From: Pollenia angustigena
Taxonomy: Eukaryota; Arthropoda; Insecta; Diptera; Polleniidae
Reading direction: 5' to 3'
Assembly (NCBI GenBank): GCA_930367215.1
Contig: OV884059.1
Location: 233,119,803-233,183,802 of the forward strand
DNA: 64,000 bases
This document shows positions 1-10,008 of this stretch, piece by piece (the first letter of the stretch is position 1; every line of letters starts with the position of its first letter). Under the pieces are notes generated by a model, which did not search any database, was not told the origin of the DNA, and saw only the letters and a program-made list of their open reading frames with translations. A program made the translations under genes and the position numbers.

Positions 1-22
1 TGGAATATCGGATACATTCATA

Positions 23-266
23 CACGGAAAGAATTATTAACTAAATATGGCTTGAACCAAGAAAACTTTGCATGATTCTCGTCCAAGCCAAAAAATTACT
101 TATTCTAAATATGTATATGTGGGGCTTGGTTTAAGCAAAATGTTTCTTTATTTAAGAAAATTTTACTTAATACGAACAAAATAAGTTAAAATCAAGAGAT
201 TATTTTAAGATTTTGGAATTTCTTGTTTTAAGAAACGAAATATTAGGAAATAAACTTCTTTCCGTG
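23..266. mobile_element. TA-flanked MITE, CACGGAAAGAA termini
   Basis: The sequence begins CACGGAAAGAA and ends with its reverse complement TTCTTTCCGTG, and each end is flanked by TA (21-22 and 267-268). The 244-bp interior is AT-rich with repeated aagaaaattttac-like words and no coding potential. TA duplication plus short terminal inverted repeats suggests a non-autonomous Tc1/mariner-type element. Its CAC...GAAA ends resemble those at 7067, 8342, 26371, 28402 and 41398. Confidence 0.6.
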
Positions 267-716
267 TATGATTATGTATAAGAAAACCAACCAACAGTGC
301 TCTAAAATTGACCTCTTTGTGTATCTGTTAAATTTAAAGCTATGCCACCTCGTTTTTTATCCGATAGCACATATTGTACTTAATATCAGATCTGCTAGTC
401 GAGCTACAAAAAATTATAATCTCAGTTAGTTCGGTTCTAAATTTATATAAATCCCATATAAAATATCTAAACTATCCCATAATTTGCCATACAAATTTTT
501 TTGCGAACGATATTGTGAAACAGGCCAATAATTTATTAAGCTACCCATCGACGTCACAATATTATTAAAGGCCAGTTTACACGGTAATACAATGTATTAC
601 GACATTGCAAAAAATTATGCAGAATGAGAAAAATCTTATCATGTAAAAGCAAAATGTATTGAGAAAGAGAGAATACGAATACAAAATCTATTCAAAATAA
701 TATTTTTTTTTTTAAA

Positions 717-2188
717 TAAGAGACAACCGGTTTTGAACTTCGCTTTTCATAAGGGCCCAGAATATATATACTTTAAAGGGTGTAGGATCAATATTGTAGA
801 AATTACAGTTATATCTACCTTTTTTACCTTCGGTGAAGGGTATAAAAAGAGTAATTTTCGGGAATTCAGGGGCCTAATCACCGCATTCGATACTATCGTA
901 TCGAATAAACTATTAAATTTTTTTGCGTACGATAGACACTGGCGTATCGAATGAAAACTCGATAAATGTAATGTCGAGTTACTCGATGTCGAATGCTATT
1001 ATTTCAAATTCAATACATTTCATTCGATATCGAGTTTCACGATACCAAAATAAATAATTTCGATGAATTTTGCTCGATATCGTATGCGGTGATTAGACCC
1101 CAGTATTTCGGTTATAACTCATACAAATTTCCGACATTTTGGTATATAAGTCATATCCATAGGACGTATAGCAGCCCTAAAATTTAGGTTTTTACAAAAA
1201 TTTTGATGTTTTTTTTTGCCCATTTTTTGAGTATTTTGATCATAAATTACCTATTGTATAACCGATTTGATAGTTTTATATACTGACGTGTTAAGGAAGA
1301 ATTTTACCATTTACTTAAGTTATATTTATATATAAACATTTATATAAACTTGTTAATATATATTTTAACAAAGTTAATTATAAAAAAGAGTAATTTTTGG
1401 GGATTCAGTATTTCGGTTATAACTCAGCCATTTTTTAACCGATTTGGCAGATTTATATACCGACGTGTTGAAGAAGAAAGTTAGTTATAAAGCTTGGACT
1501 CGGGGAGATCTATGGTTCCCGAAAGTGGGTATTTAAAAAAAAATATTCAAATTTTGGTCATAACTTTTTTGTATCTGAACCGATTTTCCCGTGTTTTTTG
1601 TAAAATATGTTCTACTAAAAATATATTTTGATATATAAGTCATATCCATAGGACATATGGCAGCCCTAAAATTTAGGTTTTTATACAATTTTTAATTTTT
1701 TTTGTACGGGAGGTACCACGCCCACTTCTCCAATCCCGCCCACATTTTGTAGGATGGTGTGTTTTGGCAACCTTAATGAGTGTACCTAATTTGGAAACTT
1801 TGGCTTTTGCCGTTCTCAAGATATACGGAAATAAAAAAATACAACAACAATAAGGGATTTTTGGAAAAATTTAGAGGTAGTCGTGGTTTTTTGCTCATAT
1901 CTCCGTCATTTTTGGACCGATCTGGCTGAATTTCAATAGCTTTAACTTAAACTTAAACGGAGTATATGTGACATAAATATACATCAACCTAGTCCACAAC
2001 ATTTCTGGGGTTTTCGGAAAACCCATTTCAACATACACACGGACAGACGGACAACCGGATTTGAACTTCGCTTTTCATAAGGACCCAGAATATATATACT
2101 TTATAGGGTGTAGGATCAATATTGTGGAACATACAAACGGAATGACAAAGTTATATATACCCTCTTACCTTCGGTGAAGGGTATAAAA
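717..2188 (+). repeat. DINE-1/INE-1-like repeat, two partial copies
   Basis: Two related 3' halves follow each other. Each has a block reading cttcgcttttcataagg..cccagaatatatatacttta and ends in cggtgaagggtataaaa (near 848 and 2188). Both also share the phrases agtatttcggttataactca, tatataagtcatatccatagga and cagccctaaaatttaggttt. A cggacagacggac block near 2040 matches the GTCY microsatellite known from Drosophila DINE-1/INE-1 (Helentron-type) repeats. A hairpin MITE interrupts the first copy at 870-1100. A minus-strand copy of the same family lies at 36913-38160. Confidence 0.6.
870..1100. mobile_element. Hairpin MITE with CAG target duplication
   Basis: The ends are inverted repeats: GGGCCTAATCACCGCAT on the left and its near-perfect complement (atgcggtgattagaccc) on the right. 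It splits the DINE-like repeat. The related uninserted text near 1389-1415 reads ggattcagtatttcgg, while here ggaattcag precedes the element and cagtatttcgg follows, so a 3-bp CAG duplication is visible. The interior repeats TCGATA/TATCGA words. A 3-bp duplication is typical of PIF/Harbinger, though CAG is not the usual TWA target. Confidence 0.7.
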
Positions 2189-2189
2189 A

Positions 2190-3183
2190 TTATATTACGC
2201 AATTTTTCATTAAAAATATTTAAAAGTAAACAAAACCAATGCATATTGTACAATATTGTCAACACTATACTCAATATTGCTACTTCGCAAAATAAGTTCC
2301 GACTTTAAAGTTTTCCTTAAAATTTGCTCCTTTTTCACTTAAAAAATTTTTATGGAAAAAGCAAAATTTCGAGGAAAAAAATTTTCACTTTTTATACACA
2401 ATATGAGTGATTTTATTCAATATATTATGCAACCTCCAAATATAATAACCAAGGAAACCATAAATATGCAATTGCAGAAACAATATATTTATCCGTTTTA
2501 GAGCTTTTTATGAATTTTGTTACGATTTGTTAGTGCATATTTTACCGTTTGCAGCATTTTTTTGCATAATTTAATTCAAAAAAGCCTTTTTGCAGCATTT
2601 TTTAGGTTTATTGCGCATATTTTGCATTTTTAAGGCATATTTTGATACATATAAAATTTTTTTAGATGCCTACAATAGCTTTCGCAGCAAATAAATTTTT
2701 TTTTTTTTTTCGAAAATCTGTTACTTCAATATCGACATCTACATTTAATATTTACTCTAAAATTTTAAGACAAAGCAGGTTGTCATTAAGGAAAAATGTT
2801 ATGCGATTTGTATCTAGATGAATCTTTTACTTTTCCGATCGACACAGAATCACAGAAATGATCTAACGAGGTCCACCCATCCAGGCTGTCTGTCGATGTT
2901 AGCCTTGTGCGCAAAGTACAAGTTCCAATTTTGTAGATAATTTGATCAAATATGGACGAGATCTATGCAAATGATGAGAATCGGTCTATAATTTAACATC
3001 CAAATAAGACCCTTTGTGTCCGCAAGCTATCTAATTATGAGGTATTTAAATTAAATTCGTCCCAAATATGTTTTACTGCAAATTAAATTATTTTCGAATC
3101 CGTTCACATTTGCTCAAAGCTCCAATCCTTAAATAGCTTTAACTTCCTTTTAAATGTTAACACAAAGTTAAGACAAAAAGCCA
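2190..3183. other. AT-rich stretch, no gene seen
   Basis: Nothing coding was recognised. The words gcatatttt and gcagcattttt recur between about 2530 and 2650 and again between about 5960 and 6040, on both sides of the nested transposon stack, which may mark the arms of an older element. Confidence 0.5.
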
Positions 3184-3519
3184 TATGGATGCAGTGTTGC
3201 CATTAGGATACGAAAGATACATTTTTCGTATCTTTTGATGGCTTCACGTACCATGTATAATCCAGACATTTTTCGTATCTTTTGAATCTGTATGCAAAAT
3301 GTAAACTTACTAAGACTGATCATCGTAACCGACTCAATACTTATACAATAGCAGCTTTCATAGTGGCGAAAGAAAACATTAAGGAAGTTTCAACATACGA
3401 TTCTCCTAAATCGAGGAACACAAGTAGTGCGAAGTTGTTCGGAGGAAATATGAACATCTTTTATTTTGAGGAAATTTTTATATGAACTTTTTGATTTAAT
3501 CTTCGTTTTAACGACTTAA

Positions 3520-3961
3520 CCCTTATGTGTGTGGAAAAAAAAAACACCTTCTATAGGGTGGATAGGTACCTGGGTACCTTCATGGAAATTGTATGAGAAA
3601 TCTAATTTTTTGTCTTGTATCGTACAAACAATCGATGGTTAATGAAATAATATTAGAATTTTACTCTGGTTTTCTCCTTTTCATATATTTTTTAAAATCC
3701 TACACCCAAAAAAAAAAATTTTGTAATATAAAACGTATACAGGTACCCAGGTACCTATTCACCCTATTAAGGGTGCAAAAAGCAAATTGGTATGCCACGC
3801 CCCCCCAAACTCATATTGTATATAAACACCTATGAAAATATAATAATAACAAAAAGTTAGGAGTTCTCATGAAATTGTAGAATTGTAGACTAAAATCTTA
3901 TATAAAAAATTTCGATTTGAAAACGCAATACAACACAGGTACCTGTCCACACACATAAGGG
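3520..3961. mobile_element. piggyBac-like MITE, TTAA target
   Basis: The terminal inverted repeats CCCTTATGTGTGTGGA and TCCACACACATAAGGG are flanked by TTAA at 3516-3519 and 3962-3965. CCC ends with TTAA duplication are diagnostic of the piggyBac superfamily. Subterminal inverted blocks (near 3564 and 3740) carry paired GGTACC palindromes beside ATAGGGTG/CACCCTAT. The 442-bp element has no credible coding frame and lies inside the hAT-like element at 3192-5813. Confidence 0.82.
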
Positions 3962-4133
3962 TTAACTCGTATAGTAATTTTTACAAAAATGAATTTGTTT
4001 CAATAACATCCAAAGATAGTTACATATATGTAATTAATTTTATTGTTTGCTTATTTTTTTTTTTTTTTTAAATTACATTCCTAATATTTATGACTTAAAT
4101 AAATATAAAAATGAATTTATATATGTATATCAT

Positions 4134-4333
4134 CAGGGCTGCCAGATAAATTTGTGAGGAAATCTTCAGTTTCCTGAGAAAAAATAAAAAAAATCGTCTT
4201 TATCGTTTCTTAAAAATCGGACAGCTTAAAATTTAGTTTTTTTCAAACAATTAAACAATTTTTTAAATGGCACAGCGAAAGACGTGGGTAAAGATAATCT
4301 AACGAGACTTTCATGTCAAGAATCGTTTGAGAC
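4134..4333. mobile_element. Left end of a second hAT-like element
   Basis: It begins CAGGGCTGCCAGATAAATTTG and continues as the reverse complement of the right arm of the element at 55634-57492. The homology resumes after the inserted element at about 5392-5515 (acaaatcgtgaaatgc..gacgaaagataaacaaag). The matching right terminus was not found, so this copy is broken or its end is hidden. Confidence 0.6.
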
Positions 4334-5383
4334 CAGGGCTGTCAGATATGGCGATTTCTCGCCAAACGTGGCGATTTTGAAACGTGTTTGGCGATGGGAT
4401 TTCCCATTTGGCGACTGGCGACTTTTATGGCGATTTCTGATATAACTGGCGATTAACTTGGCTATTTTTAGCATTTATATTATTTCGGCGATTTTGTTTA
4501 ACAACTTGTCATTTTTTGTTATCATTACTAATATAAAAAAAACATATTAAGTGAATTTTATATTCAGTCACTATATAATTCTATAAGTATGTAGGTCAAA
4601 ACTCCAGTAATGAAATCGGTGAGGCTGAAGTGTACGATATTATAGACTTGTGTACTTAATTTAGGTTTTTAGCTGAATACATATGAATATAATCTCCATT
4701 TTATTTAATTTAAAAAAAAATTACAGAAACAAAACAAAATTTACTTCGGCGACTTTTTGTATTTTTTCTTAGTTTTTGGCGATTTTTGACTGAAAAATTG
4801 TACTAGCGTTTTTGTATGCAAAATTTAATTTAAAAAAAAAAAAAAAAAAAAAAGAAAAAACAGAAGTAAGGAAAAAACATGTAAAATCGATTAAAATGGA
4901 TAATCATTCAGGAAAGCAAATTTCGATCTACCAAATGTTAAAATACAATTTGGTTTAAGGATTGATGTTTGACTATTGACGTCAGCAGTCGTTGATGGCT
5001 GCGAGTGTAAGACGGCAAATCCATCTGAGGAGATCGAGTGGTTGCGATCGAAACATGTCATGGTAACCTGCCGGCCAGGGTTCGAGCCCGAGCCACGTCA
5101 AGAATGAAAGATTATCAATAACAATTTTAATTGATTTTCATGTTGTAAGATTCCTTTCTTCATAAAAATAATTTAATGAAAATTTAATTTCATGAACTTA
5201 AAGCCTAATTAAGAATATTAAAAATTTGGATTAAAAACCATAAAATAGTTCAACAAAATAACCACAATACTAATTATTAAAAAAAAAATTTTACAAAAAC
5301 TGAACAAAATCGACGTTTGGCGATTTTTGGCGATTTCTGACATCCGGTTTGGCGATGGAGCTCAAAAAAATCTGACAACCCTG
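4334..5383. mobile_element. hAT-like non-autonomous element in older hAT copy
   Basis: The ends are CAGGGCTGTCAGAT and ATCTGACAACCCTG. Exact 8-bp duplications TTTGAGAC lie at 4326-4333 and 5384-5391. The host sequence without this insertion exists in inverted orientation near 56300-56330 (gacatgcgtctcatacgattcttg). The interior is rich in ggcgattttt/ggcgatttctg words. A related decayed copy is at 42690-43281, which lacks the SINE-like segment found here at about 4860-5270. Confidence 0.85.
4860..5270 (+). mobile_element. tRNA-derived SINE-like insertion
   Basis: A box-B-like GGTTCGAGCCC lies at 5079-5089, followed by a body (gattatcaataa..aataatttaatgaaaattt..cctaattaag) that matches the reverse complement of 55870-56000. 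The related element at 42690-43281 lacks this block, which supports an insertion. The 5' head is diverged and box A is unclear. An A-rich tract precedes it. The boundaries are approximate. Confidence 0.5.
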
Positions 5384-5821
5384 TTTGAGACTCATGTAGA
5401 TATTCTCTTACAAATCGTGAAATGCTCGCCGTATAATTGTTGAAAATATGATTTATAAAGAGAGTCGTTAAAAGTTCATTCGATGATGGTTTGACGAAAG
5501 ATAAACAAAGTGTAACATTGTTGTTTTTGTACTCCGAAAATAATCAGAGATTTTCTTAAGACTTACATATTATAGCCGTACCTAAACAAAAGCGGCACGC
5601 TTTGCAATTGTAAAACCCGATTTTGACAGCTCATTTAATAGTAAAGTTTGCCGCTATTGCTAATTAATAATGGCAATTTAGCTATTTTTTTGGTCAATCT
5701 AACGTTTTTATCGCTATTTTCATTTATAATTCGTGGGTTTTATATTTTTGGGAAAAAGTGTATCTTTTTGGAAACTAAAACGTATCTTTCTCGAAATTTC
5801 ACTGGCAACACTGTATGGATG

Positions 5822-6779
5822 TTAATATCTAGATAATATTCGGCGCAAACATCTCTTTTATGAATTTTAACCTAATATGGGCTTAAGCGATAATATTTCT
5901 CGGTTTTTTTTTTCAATTTTGTTATTAAATTGTTGAATAATGTGTCTTCAAATGAGCAATTTTTAACTTTTAGGGCATATTTTTAACATTTTTCAGGGCA
6001 TATTTTCCAGTTTTTACTGCATATTTAATGCGCATTATTGTTTAATATCAATTATTGCACAAAAATATAAGGGGATTTAGGTTTGCAATAATTTAAAAAA
6101 AAATCCTAAAAACACGAAATTGAAAACATGCAAAGTTTCAAACAAGTAAAAAGGTGTAGTCCATGTGATACTCTACAGCACTTTCGAAGACTTATGGGCA
6201 ATTATGGACCTACCAACACAACATTTTACAATATTAATGAATTTTTGTATTTATATATTTAATAAAATGCTGCAAATACATACAATAATAAATTATATTT
6301 CAACTTTAATTAGCGAGTAAAACTAAACAGTGTCTCTGGCGGATATCGAATTTGCAACCCATTAATTGATATACCTGCTTACTACCAATTATCCTAGGCT
6401 ACAAGGGCTCCCATGTGAGAGTTATTTATAAGGAATTTATATATGTAGTTACCAATATCTGTATCAGTTTAGTTTTAAAGTAATTTTTGAGAGGGGGCAC
6501 ATATGGAACTAAAGGTCAATGCTAAACTTACCGTCACAAAATTTTCTATGATGTACTGGCTATTTATAACATACTTTTGTCAGATCTTTGGAATTAAATT
6601 ACACCAGCCTTAACTATTAATTTATGACGGCAATAGCGATTAAAGACAGACGAAGTATTTGTATGGATTGCAGTAAGTATTGTATTTTTTTTATCTTCTC
6701 TAAAATTGCAGCTTTGTGATAATCGGGACATATTCTTGGGTATTATTTAATTTGTAAATTTTGTAGGATTTGTCTACAA
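5822..6779. other. AT-rich stretch, no gene seen
   Basis: No coding or RNA gene was recognised. It contains agggcatattttt words near 5970-6010 that echo those near 2600. Confidence 0.5.
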
Positions 6780-7066
6780 CAAAATTCTATACTCTACATG
6801 TTAAATTTTATAATTCTAGGTTCAGTACTAATGCAAATTCAAGAAGCACCAGTTAAAGAACGAAAAAGTACCAAAATTATCCCTCTTAAAGAGTCTCATC
6901 CACTGAGGACATTGCGAGTTTAATTTAATGTTTCTTGGGCCATACTTAACAAAAGTTCAAAAAGTACCAGTTGAGGAGCAACAAAGTACCAACAATTTTC
7001 GTCTTATAGGTTCTCATTCATTCAGACCCCTGCACCTATAATTTTACGTTTCTAAGTTCAATATTA

Positions 7067-7741
7067 CACTGATAGAAAAATCGATATGAAGATGCCCTAA
7101 CATCAGAATTGTGACATCAATGTTGCTACAAATGGCATCAATGATTCAAAAAGTAACATCAATCCAATGACTAACGTCTTCGTACAATTTTGTCATTTTT
7201 TACGTGTCATCTATTTTATGACTACAGTGACATCAATTCGATGCTATATTTTGTATATTATTAACATTATTTTCATGATTACAATGTATTATAAGAAGCA
7301 AAAATTCCTATATTCTATTTTTTTAAATAATCTAGTTAAATACATCAAATTTTCAAAGTAGAATGATTACGAAAACCATATGGGTGGGCATGGTGCTGGT
7401 GTCTTATTATTGAGAGTTCTGCTGTTAACAAAGGTCGTAATTCAACAAACGTGAAACAAACATATGTTACGGGTAAGTAAATAATAATATTTTCTCACTT
7501 TGACTTAAGTCAATTCCAATGACTTTGACTTAATGACAAACTCTCATTAAATTGATGCTAATGTGTCCTTTCTCCGATGTTACTGCGTCATCGCACGGAA
7601 GACATGTTCGTCATTTCTGTCATGCCGATGTGTCATCTTATTGATGACATAATGTCATTTTAACCCTGATGACACTTTGGCCAACTTGTTATAGTACTGG
7701 TGTCAAAATACATCAGCGTTATGACGCCTTTTCTATCAGTG
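7067..7741. mobile_element. TA-flanked MITE with conserved core
   Basis: Termini CACTGATAGAAAA and TTTTCTATCAGTG lie between TA duplications at 7065-7066 and 7742-7743. The arms are full of gacatcaatg/atgtcat words. The centre (about 7330-7480) shares the string tagttaaata..catcaa..tttcaaagtagaatgat.acgaaaa.catat and a later gttaacaaagg and GTAAGT with the MITEs at 28402-29148 and 41398-42199, although the arms are unrelated. It is inserted in the ~115-bp tandem repeat. Confidence 0.75.
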
Positions 7742-7818
7742 TATAGAAAATTCAAAAATTACCAGTTAAAGAACAAAAAAGTACCAAAATTATACCTCTT
7801 TGGATTCTTATCCATTAA

Positions 7819-7965
7819 GTCCCAATTCACACGTTGCAAGTCTTATTGATCATTTGCTACTTTATAACGAGAGTGACGAGAGGAAAAGAAACGTTTCTCT
7901 CTTACTCTCTCTCGCCTATAAGGTAGCAAGCTTATCAATAAGACTTGCAACGTGTGAATTGGCAC
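7819..7965. mobile_element. Harbinger-like hairpin MITE, TAA duplication
   Basis: Inverted repeats of about 30 bp begin GTCCCAATTCACACGTTGC and end with the complement (GTGCCAATTCACACGTTGC). TAA occurs at 7816-7818 and 7966-7968. The site lies within a tandem unit whose other copies read ccactgaggacattgcg, matching the joined flanks. The inner part (gctactttataacgagagtgacgag) is shared with the larger element at 31253-32261. The 3-bp TAA duplication suggests PIF/Harbinger. Confidence 0.8.
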
Positions 7966-8341
7966 TAAGGACATTGCGTGTTTAATTTTATGTTTCTAGG
8001 CCCAAAAATTTACAAAAATTCAAAAAGTACCAGTTGTAGTTGTAATTTCCCGTATATTTCCTTTTTTATAGTTTTTTTCTACCCTTCAAAGCATCAAACA
8101 TTTCAGTATCATAGTAGGCGCACATAATTTAATATGTATATGTGACGCGCAAAATAGAAAGGGACCTAAGGGTTTTGTTCAGGAGAGCCATTTTATATTT
8201 GTATCTTTGGTGTACCATCACTGAGCGTGTTGGTATTGGTCTCATTTGAAAGCGACACATCTCCCTATCTCTTGTTTTGTGTAGTTGGTTTTTACTGTTC
8301 CCTTTGCCTTACTGGTCCCTTTCTCTATGCGCTGTCACATA

Positions 8342-8620
8342 CACTGAAAAAATTTTCTTCACAGATCCAATGAAATTTACATTAAAATTCAACCTATGTA
8401 ACCTTTCATTGGATTAATGAAGGATTAATAAAATCAATGACAAAATTTTCATTCATTTTATGAATCCTCATTGAAAAAATTTATAAAATAAACGTTTGTC
8501 ATTAAACTAATGCAAAATTTTCATTGATTTTATGAAACATTTCATTAATCCAATGAAAGGTTAAATAGGTTGAATTTTAATGTAAATTTCATTGGATCTG
8601 TGAAGAAATTTTTTTCAGTG
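8342..8620. mobile_element. 279-bp TA-flanked palindromic MITE, copy 1
   Basis: Starts CACTGAAAAAATTTTCTTCA and ends with its near-perfect complement. TA flanks are at 8340-8341 and 8621-8622. The arms contain ccaatgaaattt and aatgaaat words throughout, making the element close to a full-length hairpin. A second copy of exactly the same length is at 26371-26649. Confidence 0.85.
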
Positions 8621-8622
8621 TA

Positions 8623-9950
8623 TGTCAATGAATGTAGAAAGGGGTTTTCTAAAAGAAATACAAAAAAATGTACGATTTTCACCCCTTAAGCATTTGAATT
8701 TCGAAATAGTACTAATTTTATATTTGATAGATAAGTTACGAATTTGATAAAATCTTTGTTTCAAAATTAATTTGTTTACAAAATACATGAGGTGCCAAAG
8801 AAGTTTCAAAGTACATGTTATACCTGTTTACTGCCAAAAAGGGCAGATTTTAGAAAAGCACCAGGATTTTAGATACATATTTTTGTAATAAACAACGGAT
8901 AACTTGTGCGAAAAGCAATCTGTCTGTATTTTAAGCACAAGGGGATGACAAGAACCGATTCCTTTATTCTGCATTTCCCATTTTACGGGTAGCCTGCCCA
9001 GAAGCTGTTGGCAGTCTCAACACTAGGATCGGATAAGGTTGGGTCAACAATGCCTTTGAGGCGCTGAGACCAACAATTTTAAATGAATTAATTTGTAAAT
9101 AAATTTGAAAAAAGTCGCTTTGTTTTAAAAACTTTTAATTACTGAAGCTACAACCCCAATATCGATAATTGTGGCTCTTTGTTTCTATAAGGAACCATAG
9201 GACATAATATATAAAACATATAAACTTAAAAAATGCAAATCGAGAACGAAATTAAACAAAAACCTTCAAAAATACAAACCTACACCTGTGAACTGATAAA
9301 ATACTACAAAAAATACTAAATAATATCATGACGACTTGTAAAATTTAGCTCGAAAACCTCCAACAAGTTATTTATAATGAAAGTGTCTAGCGAAAAAAAA
9401 ACACTTAACAATTGCACTACACATAAATTATTGCATACAATTGATTCTTATCTACTTCTAACATCACCTAACTTATTCTATTTATTCCCTCTATAATTTT
9501 AATGATCACATTCCCATGACGACCCGTCCCTGTATTAAAGAAATACATAGATAGAAAACATACACACACGCACACATGCTATGCCCAAAAGGCCTTTGGC
9601 AAAACATTTGTGTAACATATTCTTCAAAGGAAAGAAGAAATTCCAAAAGCAAATAGGAGTGTTTTCCCAAGTTTTTAAAAGGAAATCTTAAGAAGAAAAC
9701 AATCAACAAGTTAAGTGGACTATTTTTTTCCCACAATAAACAGCAGGTAGAATTGTTTGTATCATCTGCCAATTTGCTACCTGTTTGTCTACAAACAAAG
9801 TTATAAGTATGGTTGTAAGAAAGAAGAGGGTGTGTTTACAAATTATTGACGATTTCCTTAAGAAGTTGGCAATAAAGTGTAAAAAGTCGAAATTATTAAA
9901 CTGTGAAATCTTTGAAATATATCAATTATTGTTTAACGATTTAACAAACA
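8623..9950. other. AT-rich stretch, no gene seen
   Basis: No feature was recognised beyond a short acacacacgcacaca run near 9563. The open frames here have no recognisable domains and simple AT-driven composition. Confidence 0.5.
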
Positions 9951-10008
9951 CATCTAAAGGGTGTTTTTTTAAGCCAGGCAGAACTTATAATTATAAAAAA
10001 ATAAACAA

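Larger units (their letters stand above)
3192..5813. mobile_element. hAT-like element, outermost of a nested stack
   Basis: It starts CAGTGTTGCCA and ends TGGCAACACTG, with exact 8-bp target duplications TATGGATG at 3184-3191 and 5814-5821. An 8-bp duplication with CAG...CTG ends is the usual pattern of hAT elements. Most of the 2.6-kb interior is later insertions: a piggyBac-like MITE (3520-3961) and further hAT-like sequence (4134-5383 and beyond). No transposase frame is visible. The same termini with a different duplication occur at 52018-52609. Confidence 0.8.
6780..8040. repeat. ~115-bp tandem repeat split by two MITEs
   Basis: Units with aaaaagtaccagtta.. and aagtaccaaaattat..cctctta..ggttctcatcca..gaggacattgcg..aatttaatgtttct recur from about 6835, 6951, 7743 and 8013, with a partial unit before 6830. 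After removing the insertions at 7067-7741 and 7819-7965 the period is about 112-120 bp. No coding role is evident. This is a short diverged array. Confidence 0.65.

Noticed and set aside
567..590. MITE-like end aaggccagtttacacgg
   Set aside because: No inverted partner was found nearby, so no element can be bounded.
6780..8040. CRISPR-like spaced repeats
   Set aside because: Spacing is filled by diverged tandem copies and MITEs; the repeats are long and imperfect and the genome is clearly eukaryotic.
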